A stretch of 64,000 nucleotides of DNA from Aureispira sp. CCB-E (GTDB lineage: Bacteria; Bacteroidota; Bacteroidia; Chitinophagales; Saprospiraceae): positions 1,116,001 through 1,180,000 of the forward strand of contig NZ_CP133671.1 of the NCBI RefSeq assembly GCF_031326345.1. The letters are read 5' to 3'. Positions 1 through 8,813 of the stretch are shown piece by piece. A model generated the notes under the pieces. The model had not been told where the DNA came from. It saw only the letters and a list, made by a program, of their open reading frames with translations, and made no database searches. The position numbers and the translations under genes were made by a program. Each line of letters begins with the position of its first letter. Position 1 is the first letter of the stretch.

Positions 1-575
1 AGTTGCTTACACCCGAAGGAAACTACGAACTAGGAATTGACCACAACGACCCTAATGTGCCAATAGCGAATGAAACAGGAATGTCTTTTAGTATGGATGC
101 AGCGGCTTATTACAAACATCGTTTTTTTGAAATAGGAGTAGCTGCTATTAATCTGACCCAGCCTACATTAGATTTGGCAACAGATGCTTCTGTAACTTAC
201 AATAGAGGCTATTTCTTTAGTGCTGCTGGAAATATCAAGTTGACAGACAAGTTCTATTTGCACCCTTCTTTTCTCTTAAAAACAGATTTTATAAAATTTC
301 AACCAGAAATTGCCGTTATTTTAAAATGGAACAACAATATTTTTGGAGGAGTAGCGTTTAGAGGGTATGATAATACTTCGACAGATGCTGTTGTCTTTCT
401 TGTAGGAATGCAAATTACCAAAAATATAATGTTAGCCTACTCCTATGATTTGTCTGTAGGAAGTCTTCAATCTTACAACAGTGGATCTCATGAAGTAGTG
501 TTAAATTACAATCTTAATAAAAAAATTGGGAAAGAAATACCTTCAAAAATTATCTATAACCCTAGATTTTTATAA
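1..575 (+). CDS. PorP/SprF family type IX secretion membrane protein, C-terminal part
   Basis: The gene enters from the left edge, so only about 190 C-terminal residues are visible. The open frame reaches the window edge, and the TTG at position 3 is probably an internal codon. The sequence alternates polar and aromatic residues like an outer-membrane beta barrel and contains blocks typical of PorP/SprF proteins (FGGVAFRGYDNTSTDAVVFLVGMQ, split as FGGVAFRGYD and VVFLVGMQ; then IMLAYSYDLSVGSL and a final HEVVLNYNL). Family members are about 300-340 residues long and sit in the outer membrane as partners of the type IX translocon. A position just upstream of gldK is usual in Bacteroidota (porP/sprF then gldK). 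No strong terminator separates it from gldK, but gldK has its own promoter. Family assignment is firm; the exact partner is unknown. Confidence 0.85.
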   Translation, partial: LLTPEGNYELGIDHNDPNVPIANETGMSFSMDAAAYYKHRFFEIGVAAINLTQPTLDLATDASVTYNRGYFFSAAGNIKLTDKFYLHPSFLLKTDFIKFQPEIAVILKWNNNIFGGVAFRGYDNTSTDAVVFLVGMQITKNIMLAYSYDLSVGSLQSYNSGSHEVVLNYNLNKKIGKEIPSKIIYNPRFL

Positions 576-705
576 TTTCACAAAAAAAACTTTGAAAGTT
601 TACGAAAGTAGATAATAAGAAGACCATTATTACCGTTAGTAATCAAAACACGTTTCTAATATTATCATCAGATGTTGCCTTGTCTGATAAGAAACAAGCC
701 TTTTA

Positions 706-737
706 TTTGATAACTAACTTTTTTACAGCTATATTTG
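706..737 (+). promoter_or_regulatory. Bacteroidota-type promoter of gldK
   Basis: TTTG at 706-709 and TATATTTG at 730-737 are separated by 20 bases. This matches the housekeeping Bacteroidota consensus TTTG-N19-21-TAnnTTTG. The predicted transcript starts near 744, about 60 bases before the gldK start codon. Confidence 0.7.
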
Positions 738-806
738 CGGTCGCCTTTCCAATAAAATATAGTTAGTGCTTTTTTAAGAAAAACGGTTTTAAACTCGGGT
801 GCGAAC

Positions 807-2069
807 ATGAAAAAACAAATTTTAGCTATTTTATTCATCACTTTACTTTTTGCTTCATGTGCAAAAGTAGAATCTGGTCAATTGACGGGGATATTAGAAC
901 GACCAACATGGAAGCCTATCCAACCTTATGGTATGCAGTATGTTCCTTCTGGAACTTTACATATAGGACCAAGTGATCAAGATGTAAATTCTTCTTTAGT
1001 ACAACGTCCAAAACAAATCTCTATTCAAGGATTTTTTATGGATGATACCGAAATTACAAACAATGAGTATCGTCAATTTGTAGAATGGGTACGCGATTCT
1101 ATTGCTCACATTCAATTGGGTCATACTAGAGATTATCCTGGAGGAATCCAAGGAGTAGATTGGGAACAAGAGTTAGATTATTCTGCTGGTGGAGAACTAG
1201 ACGGAATGTTCTATCAAGGAGATGAACAATTTGGTAGCTCTCGTAACTTAGATATTCGTCAATTGGTATTTGATTACCAATGGTACGATTGGAAAGGAGC
1301 GGCACAAGATTTCTCTTGGTCTGATGACTATAACAGACATTCTAAAGAAAAACACAATCGTTCAGATTATATCAAAAAAGATGCAACAAGAATTTATCCA
1401 GATACCTTAGTATGGATTCGCGATTTCTCTTACTCTTATAATGAGCCAATGACGCGTAACTACTTCTGGCATCCTGCTTTTGATGATTATCCTGTTGTAG
1501 GTATTGCATGGAAACAAGCAAATGCTTTCTCTTACTGGAGAACAAACCTTTGGAACAACTTTGAAGAAGTAAATACAGAAGATTTCCGTTTGCCAACAGA
1601 GCATGAGTGGGAATACGCTGCAAGAGGTGGGCATGATATGGCACCTTACCCATGGGGAGGTTACTATGTGCGTAATGCCAAAGGATGTTTGTTAGCTAAC
1701 TTCAAACCAGGTCGTGGAGATTATCCTGCAGATGGTGGATTGTACACAGTACGTGCAGATGCTTACTTTGCAAACGATTATGGATTATACAATATGTCTG
1801 GAAACGTAGCAGAGTGGACTTCTTCTGCTTATTATGAGAATGCTTATGCTTTCTTGCACGATTTGCAACCAGATATTCGTTTTGATGCTCAAGAAGAAGA
1901 TCCTACAGCTTGGAAACGTAAAGTAATTCGCGGTGGTTCTTGGAAAGATATTATGTACTACATTCAAACAGGAACTCGTCACTGGGAATTCCAAGATACA
2001 ACAAAATCATACATCGGTTTCCGTAATGTATTGACATTCTTGGGACGTTCAATGAATGATTTTAACTAA
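807..2069 (+). CDS. gldK: GldK, type IX secretion outer-membrane-associated lipoprotein
   Basis: A 420-residue lipoprotein with a short N-terminal signal ending in a lipobox (LLFASC, acylated Cys18). The rest is a formylglycine-generating-enzyme (SUMF1) fold: FMDDTEITNNEYRQFV near residue 75, RLPTEHEWEYAARGG near 265, NMSGNVAEWTSSAYY near 335, and KVIRGGSWKD plus YIGFRNV near the end. In the known system GldK/PorK forms a periplasmic ring with GldN/PorN under the outer membrane and is not an enzyme. The start at 807 follows a good promoter. A very strong terminator directly behind the gene means gldK is transcribed apart from gldL-M-N here. Confidence 0.96.
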   Translation: MKKQILAILFITLLFASCAKVESGQLTGILERPTWKPIQPYGMQYVPSGTLHIGPSDQDVNSSLVQRPKQISIQGFFMDDTEITNNEYRQFVEWVRDSIAHIQLGHTRDYPGGIQGVDWEQELDYSAGGELDGMFYQGDEQFGSSRNLDIRQLVFDYQWYDWKGAAQDFSWSDDYNRHSKEKHNRSDYIKKDATRIYPDTLVWIRDFSYSYNEPMTRNYFWHPAFDDYPVVGIAWKQANAFSYWRTNLWNNFEEVNTEDFRLPTEHEWEYAARGGHDMAPYPWGGYYVRNAKGCLLANFKPGRGDYPADGGLYTVRADAYFANDYGLYNMSGNVAEWTSSAYYENAYAFLHDLQPDIRFDAQEEDPTAWKRKVIRGGSWKDIMYYIQTGTRHWEFQDTTKSYIGFRNVLTFLGRSMNDFN

Positions 2070-2091
2070 ACTAGTCCGTTTGATTCTAATA

Positions 2092-2133
2092 AAAAAGTCG
2101 TATTGCTCACGAATGAGTAATACGACTTTTTCT
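2092..2133 (+). terminator. Rho-independent terminator after gldK
   Basis: A perfect 18-bp inverted repeat (2092-2109 and 2114-2131) with a four-base CGAA loop ends in a T run, 22 bases after the gldK stop. The A run on its left side makes it usable from both directions. Confidence 0.93.
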
Positions 2134-2728
2134 ATTCTATGAAGGTTACTTACAGGTCAAATTTATATTGCTCTTGTATGTTTATTTAGTAATCTAGAGT
2201 AGGAATTATTGTTGCTAGTTGTTTCGATTCTTTAGACACAAAATCTTGCCTTTTATAAATAAATTTCCTCGTCTGAATCCAAAATAGGAGAAATGCCAAA
2301 ATTTAGAAATAGCATTTTATGTCAAAAATTTGACAAAATAGTCGAAAAAATAGAATTTCCTTTTTTTATCAAAATAAAAGGTTAGAAACATGTCTTTTAG
2401 CAAAGACCAAATAAGATTTTAATTGCAATCGTTTGATGTACATTCTTATCGTTTCAAAAAAAATAAAAGTAAGTGTTCTACTTCAAAAAAAATAATTTTA
2501 AAAATCAAAATGTTTATGTGTATTTTGTTGATTAGCTTATTGTTGTAGGAGGTGCTAAAAATAGCATTTGATAAAACAAAAAACAGGCAAATAGAAAGGA
2601 AACTTTGAGGATGAAAAAAAAGACAAAATTTAGTTTGGATAAATTGCTTTATCTGTTTATGAATCGAAGGTGTAAACTGTTTAAGACGCATTTTTTTTGA
2701 AAAAAAAAACTTTTTTTTTTTCAAAAAG
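2134..2728. other. Long AT-rich spacer between gldK and gldL, no gene seen
   Basis: About 600 bases of very AT-rich DNA with homopolymer A and T tracts (for example near 2690-2722). The only long open frame, on the minus strand, is low-complexity Lys/Phe and looks like a composition artefact. No RNA gene or repeat was recognised. The gldL promoter motif lies at its right end. Confidence 0.5.
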
Positions 2729-2764
2729 TGTAACCTTTATATAAAATAGTGTTATACTTACGAA
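2729..2764 (+). promoter_or_regulatory. Putative alternative-sigma promoter of gldL (shared motif, copy 1)
   Basis: TGTAACCTTT at 2729-2738, then 13 bases, then TTAT at 2752-2755 followed by ACTTAC. The same TGTAAC...TTAT block with identical 13-base spacing is found before gldM, the second gldM and the second gldN. Spacing and GTAAC-type left box resemble ECF-sigma promoters. It would give a leader of roughly 110 bases before gldL. Confidence 0.6.
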
Positions 2765-2872
2765 AGTTTTTGGAAAGTGATGTTTTGCTTTATCAACAAA
2801 AACACCATCCGAATTCTTTCTAGAGACCCTTTATTTTATATTTTATATAACCTTTTTAAACTTTTTTAAATC

Positions 2873-3481
2873 ATGAGTTTCATACATTCTTCAACGTTTG
2901 CTTATGTAAAGAATCTTATCATCGGTGTGGGTGCAGCTGTTGTACTTGTCGGTGCTCTTTTTAAGATTCAAAGTTGGCCTTTTGCATCTGAGATGTTAAC
3001 TGTTGGGCTAATTACAGAGGCATGCCTATTCTTAATGCTAGGAGTACTTCCTCCACACAAAGATTACTACTGGGAGCAATTGTACCCAGGGTTGGATAAA
3101 GCAGGTGTAGATATTAGCGACCAAGCTGGTAACGGTGGTGGTGGATCTGCAAATCCAGAAGCTTTAATTGAGGCAATGAACGGAATGAAAACTGCTGTTA
3201 CTCCATTGGAGTCTCAACAAAGCCAAATGGTAGCAGAGCTACAAACTATGTCTAAAACTATGAAGAGCTTGGATATCTTTGCTGGTCTTGATTTTGACGA
3301 TGTAGGAAAATTAACTAAAGAGACTGGTAAATTTGTATCTGTTCTTTCTAACGCTATTCAAAATGTTGCGGATTCTGCTGAAGACGTAAATGTTTACAGA
3401 GAAGAGCTTAAGAAATTAAATGGTAACTTATCTAGCATGAACAAAGTATACGGTGGTATGCTAACTGCTATGAAAGGATAA
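2873..3481 (+). CDS. gldL: GldL, inner-membrane motor stator of the type IX secretion system
   Basis: A 202-residue protein with two N-terminal membrane helices (residues about 13-30 and 38-58) and a cytoplasmic, partly coiled-coil tail. In the studied F. johnsoniae motor, GldL forms a pentamer around two GldM helices and couples proton flow to rotation through Glu49. Here a Glu also falls exactly at position 49 (VGLITEACLF), inside the second helix. The conserved GVLPPHKDYYWEQLYPGLD block (about residues 57-75) follows. It is the only gldL in the window although there are two full gldM genes. The ATG at 2873 gives the usual short cytoplasmic N-terminus. Confidence 0.96.
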   Translation: MSFIHSSTFAYVKNLIIGVGAAVVLVGALFKIQSWPFASEMLTVGLITEACLFLMLGVLPPHKDYYWEQLYPGLDKAGVDISDQAGNGGGGSANPEALIEAMNGMKTAVTPLESQQSQMVAELQTMSKTMKSLDIFAGLDFDDVGKLTKETGKFVSVLSNAIQNVADSAEDVNVYREELKKLNGNLSSMNKVYGGMLTAMKG

Positions 3482-3509
3482 TATCTTTCTTTTTTAAGAG
3501 GCAAAAAAC

Positions 3510-3545
3510 TGTAACTTTAATAGATTGATGCGTTATAACCATAGT
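3510..3545 (+). promoter_or_regulatory. Putative alternative-sigma promoter of gldM (shared motif, copy 2)
   Basis: TGTAACTTTA at 3510-3519, 13 bases, TTAT at 3533-3536. It lies in the 143-base gap between gldL and gldM, so gldM probably has its own promoter about 90 bases ahead of its start. Confidence 0.55.
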
Positions 3546-3624
3546 TGATTTCAGTATGGAAACCATTTAATCTGATTGGAGAAAACAGAAGAAAAAACAT
3601 TAATTAGACAAAAAAAAAAGAAGC

Positions 3625-5262
3625 ATGTCAATTCCTAAGGAACCAAGACAGCTGATGATTAACCTGATGTATCTGGTTTTGACAGCTATGTTAGCGTTGA
3701 ATGTATCAGCTGAAATCATAAATGCGTTTTTTATGCTCGATAAGGGTATAAAGAAAAATAATCAAATTGTAGAGGCCTCCGTAACCAGTGTTATTGAGAG
3801 TATGGCGGAAACTGCAAAAACTAAAACACAATACCAACCTTTAGTAGAAAAAGCAAAAGAGGCTAAAAATATTACTGTTGGATTCAATACTTTCGTTACT
3901 GGTTTGAGAGAGCGTATGGTAGAAGAGTCTGGTGGAGCTTATACTGCTGAAGAGGCTGAGTCACAAGGTCATCCTGAATTGGCAGGAAAACCTATTGGTA
4001 AAAAAGATAAAGATACTCCTCAACGTATCTTTGTATCTGGAGACTATGGTAGTGAGAAAAAAGAACCTCAAGGTCAAATTCTTGCTGCTGAAATTAAAAA
4101 GCTAAAACAAGCTTATCTTGATTTCGTAGGTGGTCTTTGGGACAATGGTGGTATCAAAGGAACTATCTTTGCTGATAAAAACAAAAAAGACGAAACATTG
4201 AAGCGTTTGGAGTCTGAAATGACTTTAGTTGCAGACGAAAAATATAATCCAGAACAACACGAAGGTAAATCATGGGAAGAATTTACTTTTGGGCACATGC
4301 CAGTAGCTGCGATTTATCCAATGTTGCGTAAATTCCAAAACGATGCAAGAACTTCTGAGGCTGCTGTGATTAACTTCTTGGCTAGTCAAATGGGTAAAAT
4401 GGAGTTGACTTATGATAAGTTTGACGTATTTTCTCAGTCTTCTAAGCCTTACATCTTATTAGGTGAAAAGTACGAATCAGAAATTGCATTGGGAGCGTAC
4501 TCTTCTCAAGCTGATTTCTCTGTTTCTGTTGGTGGTAGCAGATTAAATGTAGTAGATGGTAAAGCAAAGTATACAGCTTCTGGATCTAGTGTAGGTGAGA
4601 AGAAATATACAGCTACTATCTCTGTAAAAAATCCACAAACAGGTGAGGTAGAAACATTCAAAAAAGAATTCTCTTACGAAGTAGGTCAACCTTCTGTGAA
4701 CGTTGCTGCTGACAAGATGAATGTATTCTATGTTGGTGTTGACAACCCAGTAACAGTTGCTGCTGCTGGTATCACAACTTCAGCTATGAAAGTTTCTATG
4801 ACTGGTGGTACTTTGAAATCTAAAGGAAAAACTAGCTATATCGTAACAGCTAAAAAACCAGGTGAAGCAACAATTACTGTAACTGATACTAAAAACGGTA
4901 AGAAGTTTCCATTTAAGTTCCGTGTTAAACGTATTCCAGATCCTATCGTAAAATTAGGTAAGAAAGTGGATGGTTTAATGGGATCTGGTGAGTTCAAAGC
5001 TCAACCAGGTTTGGCTGCATGGTTAGAAAACTTTGACTTTGATGCGAGATGTCAAGTGCAATCATATACTATGTACTATACACGTAAACGTCAAGATGCA
5101 GTAGAACTAAAAGGAAAAGGAGGTCGTTTCTCTGGTCAAATTGCTTCTGCTGTTAGACAAGCAAAACCAGGTGATCAATATGCATTTACAGACGTAAAAG
5201 CTAGATGTCCAGGTGATAGTGCTGGTCGTCGTGTAAACGGTTTGACTTTCAAGATTAGATAA
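3625..5262 (+). CDS. gldM: GldM, motor/periplasmic shaft of the type IX secretion system (primary copy)
   Basis: A 545-residue protein with one N-terminal inner-membrane helix (about residues 11-33, MINLMYLVLTAMLALNVSAE) and four periplasmic domains: D1 about 36-240, D2 about 245-345, D3 about 352-435, D4 about 445-545. The basic residue that precedes the helix in the motor (Arg9 in F. johnsoniae) is present as Arg8. GldM dimers cross the periplasm and carry motor energy to the GldK/GldN ring through D4. D4 contains the block YTRKRQDAVELKGKGG and two conserved cysteines. Length and order match the family. This copy is taken as the core gene because it follows gldL directly and precedes the first gldN. 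Confidence 0.97.
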   Translation: MSIPKEPRQLMINLMYLVLTAMLALNVSAEIINAFFMLDKGIKKNNQIVEASVTSVIESMAETAKTKTQYQPLVEKAKEAKNITVGFNTFVTGLRERMVEESGGAYTAEEAESQGHPELAGKPIGKKDKDTPQRIFVSGDYGSEKKEPQGQILAAEIKKLKQAYLDFVGGLWDNGGIKGTIFADKNKKDETLKRLESEMTLVADEKYNPEQHEGKSWEEFTFGHMPVAAIYPMLRKFQNDARTSEAAVINFLASQMGKMELTYDKFDVFSQSSKPYILLGEKYESEIALGAYSSQADFSVSVGGSRLNVVDGKAKYTASGSSVGEKKYTATISVKNPQTGEVETFKKEFSYEVGQPSVNVAADKMNVFYVGVDNPVTVAAAGITTSAMKVSMTGGTLKSKGKTSYIVTAKKPGEATITVTDTKNGKKFPFKFRVKRIPDPIVKLGKKVDGLMGSGEFKAQPGLAAWLENFDFDARCQVQSYTMYYTRKRQDAVELKGKGGRFSGQIASAVRQAKPGDQYAFTDVKARCPGDSAGRRVNGLTFKIR

Positions 5263-5292
5263 TTTCAAATTTTTTTGAGATTGATAAAATAC

Positions 5293-5337
5293 AAGTTGGT
5301 TGTTTTGCGTTATTAATAACGTAAGCAACCAACTTTT
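5293..5337 (+). terminator. Terminator between gldM and gldN
   Basis: AAGTTGGTTG at 5293-5302 pairs with CAACCAACTT at 5325-5334. An inner self-complementary block (CGTTATTAATAACG) lies in the loop, and TTTTT follows. It sits only 45 bases before gldN, so it may attenuate rather than fully separate gldN from gldM. Confidence 0.8.
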
Positions 5338-5378
5338 TGTAATTTTATTATTCGGTAATACTCAAAACGATTAAACTA

Positions 5379-6260
5379 ATGAATGTGAATCATAAATTTT
5401 TACGATTCTTCGTTTTAGGACTGGTTCTAACAGTGATAACGCCTGCATTTGTTTGGGCTCAACCTGAAAACAATCCTAATGTAACAGAATCTGGTAACAC
5501 AGATCAAGTTAAACCAAGAGATAATTTCTACGACAGATATTTATATACAGAGAAACAAGTTATCCCTTATGATTTCATCCACGAAAAAGATGTATTCTGG
5601 GAAAGAAGAATTTGGCGTCTGATAGATATTCGTGAGAAAATGAATCATCCTTTCAAAAATGAGAAGGAGCCATTTATTAACATCCTTCTACAACATGCCA
5701 AAACAGGAGATATTACGCTTTATCATACTTTTGATGATGAGTTCTCTCAAGCTATGACACAAGAAGAAATGCAAAACTTGGGTAGCTCAGTAGATACAAT
5801 CATTACCTTTGACCCTGAAACATTCGAAGAAATTGTACAGGTAGTAGTAAATGATTTGAACCCAGAGGATATCAAAAAATATCGTATCAAAGAGGTGTAC
5901 TTCTTTGATGAAGAAACCTCTACATTGGATGTACGTATTTTAGGTTTAGCGCCAATTATTGATCGTGTTGATAATAATGGTAACTTCTTAAATTCAGGAC
6001 CAATGTTCTGGGCTTATTATCCTGAGTTGCGTAGTATCCTAGCGCGTCATGAGGCATTTAATCCTCATAATGATGCTGCACGTATGAGTTGGGAAAATAT
6101 TTTTGAAGCGAGAATGTTTGCTTCTTATATTATCAAAGAATCTAACGTGTATGATAGAAGAATCAAGGATTACAAAACAAATCCGATGGATATGTTATTA
6201 GAATCTGATAAACTTAAAGAACAAATCTTCCATTTTGAGCATGATCTTTGGTCTTATTAA
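5379..6260 (+). CDS. gldN: GldN, type IX secretion periplasmic ring protein (first copy)
   Basis: A 293-residue exported protein with a signal peptide (about residues 1-27, ending FVWAQ). The GldN family core is clear: DNFYDRYLYTEKQVIPYDFIHEKD, FWERRIWRLIDIREKMNHPF, YRIKEVYFFDEETSTLDVRILGLAPI, FWAYYPELR and ARMSWENIFEARMFASYI (each written here in parts of 20 residues or fewer in the source: DNFYDRYLY, VIPYDFIHEKD, WRLIDIREKMNHPF, YFFDEETSTLDVRI, FWAYYPELR). GldN/PorN binds GldK/PorK to form the periplasmic ring contacted by GldM D4. It follows gldM after a terminator hairpin and ends in its own terminator. A close paralog lies at 14631. Confidence 0.95.
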   Translation: MNVNHKFLRFFVLGLVLTVITPAFVWAQPENNPNVTESGNTDQVKPRDNFYDRYLYTEKQVIPYDFIHEKDVFWERRIWRLIDIREKMNHPFKNEKEPFINILLQHAKTGDITLYHTFDDEFSQAMTQEEMQNLGSSVDTIITFDPETFEEIVQVVVNDLNPEDIKKYRIKEVYFFDEETSTLDVRILGLAPIIDRVDNNGNFLNSGPMFWAYYPELRSILARHEAFNPHNDAARMSWENIFEARMFASYIIKESNVYDRRIKDYKTNPMDMLLESDKLKEQIFHFEHDLWSY

Positions 6261-6298
6261 AATCGGATAAAGTACTCTTTAAGAGTTGATATTGATGA

Positions 6299-6336
6299 AA
6301 ATTGCCAATCTGCGTAGCGGGTTGGCAATTTTTTTT
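6299..6336 (+). terminator. Terminator after gldN
   Basis: A 10-bp perfect stem (AAATTGCCAA at 6299-6308 and TTGGCAATTT at 6322-6331) with a GC-rich loop and a T run ends the gldN transcript about 40 bases after its stop. Confidence 0.92.
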
Positions 6337-6364
6337 ATAAAAATACAATTATGCTGTTCCAAAC

Positions 6365-6403
6365 TGTAACCTTTCGTGAAAGTAGAATTATAAGGATATA
6401 CAA
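6365..6403 (+). promoter_or_regulatory. Putative alternative-sigma promoter of the second gldM (shared motif, copy 3)
   Basis: TGTAACCTTT at 6365-6374, 13 bases, TTAT at 6388-6391. It follows the gldN terminator directly. It would give a long leader of about 280 bases before the second gldM; the rest of that leader (6404-6670) shows no gene. Confidence 0.58.
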
Positions 6404-6670
6404 GTTATTCATCATTGCTCTTTAACAATAATTTTGTAGTATAACCCCCTACCGTTATCCTGCTAATTATTGCATTTAGTGATTGGTTAAAATAGATCCT
6501 ATTGACTTGATAATTACTATTTATGTTTAGTGTCAAGTATAACATCATGTATCTGTTTCATTAAAATGATGGATTAACAAAAAAGCAATAGATATGCCTA
6601 CAAAAGGTGGGTTGTATAAAGAAAAATTTAGCTGTCATGGGTTTATTTATTAATTAGAAAAAATAAAACT

Positions 6671-8284
6671 ATGTCAATACCTAAAGAACCGAGACAGTTA
6701 ATGATTAATTTGATGTACTTAGTGTTAACGGCTATGTTAGCTTTAAATGTTTCTGCGGAGATTATTAATGCTTTTTTTGCCTTAGATAAAGGAAATCAGG
6801 ACTCTATGAATATTGTTAATAAGCAATTGGATGCGACCGCAAAGGGTTTAGAGGAATTGTTAGCAGATGAATCAAAGCAGAACTTTAAACCAATTGTACC
6901 TGCTGTAAAAGACATTCGAAACACTACCAAAGCTTTGATTACCTATATTGAAGAAATCAGAGATCAATTGATTGATGAAGGTGGAAATATAAATGGTCAA
7001 AAAGATGATGGAGACTTTATAGAGAGCCATGGGGAAATGGTTCCTAAAGGCAAAAAAAATAAAGACATCACCACTCGAATTTTAGTAGACGGTGGGAAAG
7101 GCAATGAGTTGGAGCAAAAGATTATAACATCCAAACAGCATTTGTTGGAGTTATATACCAATTTATTGCGAGAGCATGGAAAAGCATTTGATCTCAAAGA
7201 AGAAGAAATAGAGCTGAAAATTAAAGGCTTAGAAAAAAACATAACGCTTAATATTGACGATGAGTGGACACATAGTGATAAGAAAAGTTGGGCAGATTTT
7301 AAATTTAGACAAATGCCTTTGGCTGCTGTGTTGCCTTTGTTGAGCCAAATTCAATCTAATGCCCGAAGTGCAGAAGCTACCATGGTTAATGATTTGACAG
7401 CGATTGCAGGAGGCAAAACGATCGTAATTGATCAGTTTTTTCCTGTTATCAATGCCGAAAAATCTTATGTCATAAAAGGAGAACCTTTTAAAGCAGAAAT
7501 TTCATTGGGATCTTATAGTTCTCAATTGGATCCTGCCAATATACAACTTACCGTTAATGGTTCTCCGTTGAAAATTGGAGCAGATGGAAAGGCTATTCTA
7601 ACTCAAAACACCACTTCTGCAGGTAGTAAAAAACTTACTTTGGGTTGTAAAGTTAGAAATCCTTTGACAGGTGAAGTGAAAACAGGAACGAGTACATTTG
7701 AGTATGAGGTTGGGATGCGTTCGGCAACGGTTTCGGCAGATCAAATGAATGTGTTTTATGTAGGAGTGGAAAATCCAATTACTGTTACGGCAGCAGGGGT
7801 GCCATCTTCTCAGCTAAAAGTAACCAGTACTGGGGTTACAATGAAGGGCTCAGGTGCAAAACGTATAGTGACGGCTAAAAGAACTGGAATGGCTAAAATC
7901 ACACTTTCTGGAGGTGGTTTGGCAAAAACAGATTTTGAGTTTAGAGTAAAACGAATTCCTGATCCTGTGGTTAAATGTGCTGGCAAGGTAGATGGTCCCA
8001 TTAAATCTGGAACGTTTAAAGCTCAATTAGGATTGATACCTAATTTAGAAAACTTTGATTTTAATGCTAAGTGTACTATTCAAAGTTACAAATTGTACTA
8101 TACTAGAAAGCGTCAAGATCCAGTTGAAATAATAGGTTCTGGAACTAGATTTTCAGGACAAGTGCTTCAAGTAGTGCGCCAAGCAAAGCCTGGTGATACC
8201 TATATGTTTACAGAAGTAAAAGCAAAATGTCCTGGAGATACTGTGGGGCGCCGTGTGAATGGTTTGTCGTTTACAATTCGATAA
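6671..8284 (+). CDS. Second full-length GldM paralog with inner-membrane anchor
   Basis: A 537-residue GldM homolog. The first 36 residues are identical to the primary GldM, including Arg8 and the whole membrane helix; the next residue then differs (FFALDKG versus FFMLDKG). It can therefore in principle enter the GldL pentamer. D1 (about 37-235) is strongly diverged, with a Lys/Asp-rich insertion near residues 110-140. D2, D3 (ATVSADQMNVFYVGVENPI) and D4 (YTRKRQDPVEII, ending RRVNGLSFTIR) are well kept. No second gldL is present, so this copy would share the single GldL. Its own promoter-like motif and the two GldM fragments behind it suggest a separately controlled accessory unit. It could form alternative homo- or heterodimeric motors. 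Confidence 0.93.
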   Translation: MSIPKEPRQLMINLMYLVLTAMLALNVSAEIINAFFALDKGNQDSMNIVNKQLDATAKGLEELLADESKQNFKPIVPAVKDIRNTTKALITYIEEIRDQLIDEGGNINGQKDDGDFIESHGEMVPKGKKNKDITTRILVDGGKGNELEQKIITSKQHLLELYTNLLREHGKAFDLKEEEIELKIKGLEKNITLNIDDEWTHSDKKSWADFKFRQMPLAAVLPLLSQIQSNARSAEATMVNDLTAIAGGKTIVIDQFFPVINAEKSYVIKGEPFKAEISLGSYSSQLDPANIQLTVNGSPLKIGADGKAILTQNTTSAGSKKLTLGCKVRNPLTGEVKTGTSTFEYEVGMRSATVSADQMNVFYVGVENPITVTAAGVPSSQLKVTSTGVTMKGSGAKRIVTAKRTGMAKITLSGGGLAKTDFEFRVKRIPDPVVKCAGKVDGPIKSGTFKAQLGLIPNLENFDFNAKCTIQSYKLYYTRKRQDPVEIIGSGTRFSGQVLQVVRQAKPGDTYMFTEVKAKCPGDTVGRRVNGLSFTIR

Positions 8285-8349
8285 TAAAAGATTGTTACTT
8301 ATTCCAATTGGGGAGTTCATTCTGCCCACCCTTTAAATAATGAATCGAG

Positions 8350-8388
8350 AGAAGGTTGTGCTGCCCAAAACAGCATAGCCCTTCTTTT
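8350..8388 (+). terminator. Hairpin after the second gldM (weak terminator or processing site)
   Basis: AGAAGG plus TGCTG (8350-8363) pairs with CAGCA and CCTTCT (8371-8385) with a small internal loop, followed by TTT. It lies between the second gldM and the D4-only gene and could partly reduce downstream transcription. Confidence 0.55.
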
Positions 8389-8405
8389 GCCTAAACTGAA
8401 AAATT

Positions 8406-8801
8406 ATGATATTCACAAAAAGAAGGATGCTTTTACCTTTGGTGGTATTGAGCACTGTATTGATGTCTAGCACGAGTACTGTACCTGCTACTGCAAATTT
8501 TAATAAAACTGGAAATATTACTGCGGCTGAATTTAAGGCACAACTTGGTTTAATTGCTTGGCTAGATAACTTTGATTTTGATGCCAAATGCCTTATTGAT
8601 TCTTATACTTTGTATTATACAGCAAAAAGAAAAGATCCCATTGTTCTAAAAGCGAAAGGAGGAAAATTCAAAGGGATGGTGAACAAAATTATCAAACAAG
8701 CTGCTTCGGGTGACCAATATACCTTTACCGATGTAAAAGTAAAATGCCCAGGCGATACGGTTGGGCGTCCTGCCAATAGCCTATATTTCAAAATACGATA
8801 A
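8406..8801 (+). CDS. Secreted protein consisting of a single GldM D4 domain
   Basis: A 131-residue protein with an N-terminal signal peptide (KRR start, hydrophobic LLPLVVLSTVLM, likely cleavage near TVPATA, residues 25-30). What follows is one GldM D4 domain: EFKAQLGLIAWLDNFDFDA, LYYTAKRKDP, QAASGDQYTFTDVKVKCPGD, ending in LYFKIR. Both conserved D4 cysteines are present. The membrane helix and D1-D3 are absent. In the known machine D4 touches the GldK/GldN ring, so a free periplasmic D4 could occupy or cap the ring. It is not a decayed fragment: it has its own start, export signal and intact frame. Only 12 bases separate it from the next GldM-derived gene. Confidence 0.85.
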   Translation: MIFTKRRMLLPLVVLSTVLMSSTSTVPATANFNKTGNITAAEFKAQLGLIAWLDNFDFDAKCLIDSYTLYYTAKRKDPIVLKAKGGKFKGMVNKIIKQAASGDQYTFTDVKVKCPGDTVGRPANSLYFKIR

Positions 8802-8813
8802 AATGATTTGTTT

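Noticed and set aside
2446-2724. A 92-codon minus-strand frame before gldL
   Set aside because: Lys/Phe low complexity from A and T homopolymers; it covers no known domain and lies in an AT-rich spacer.
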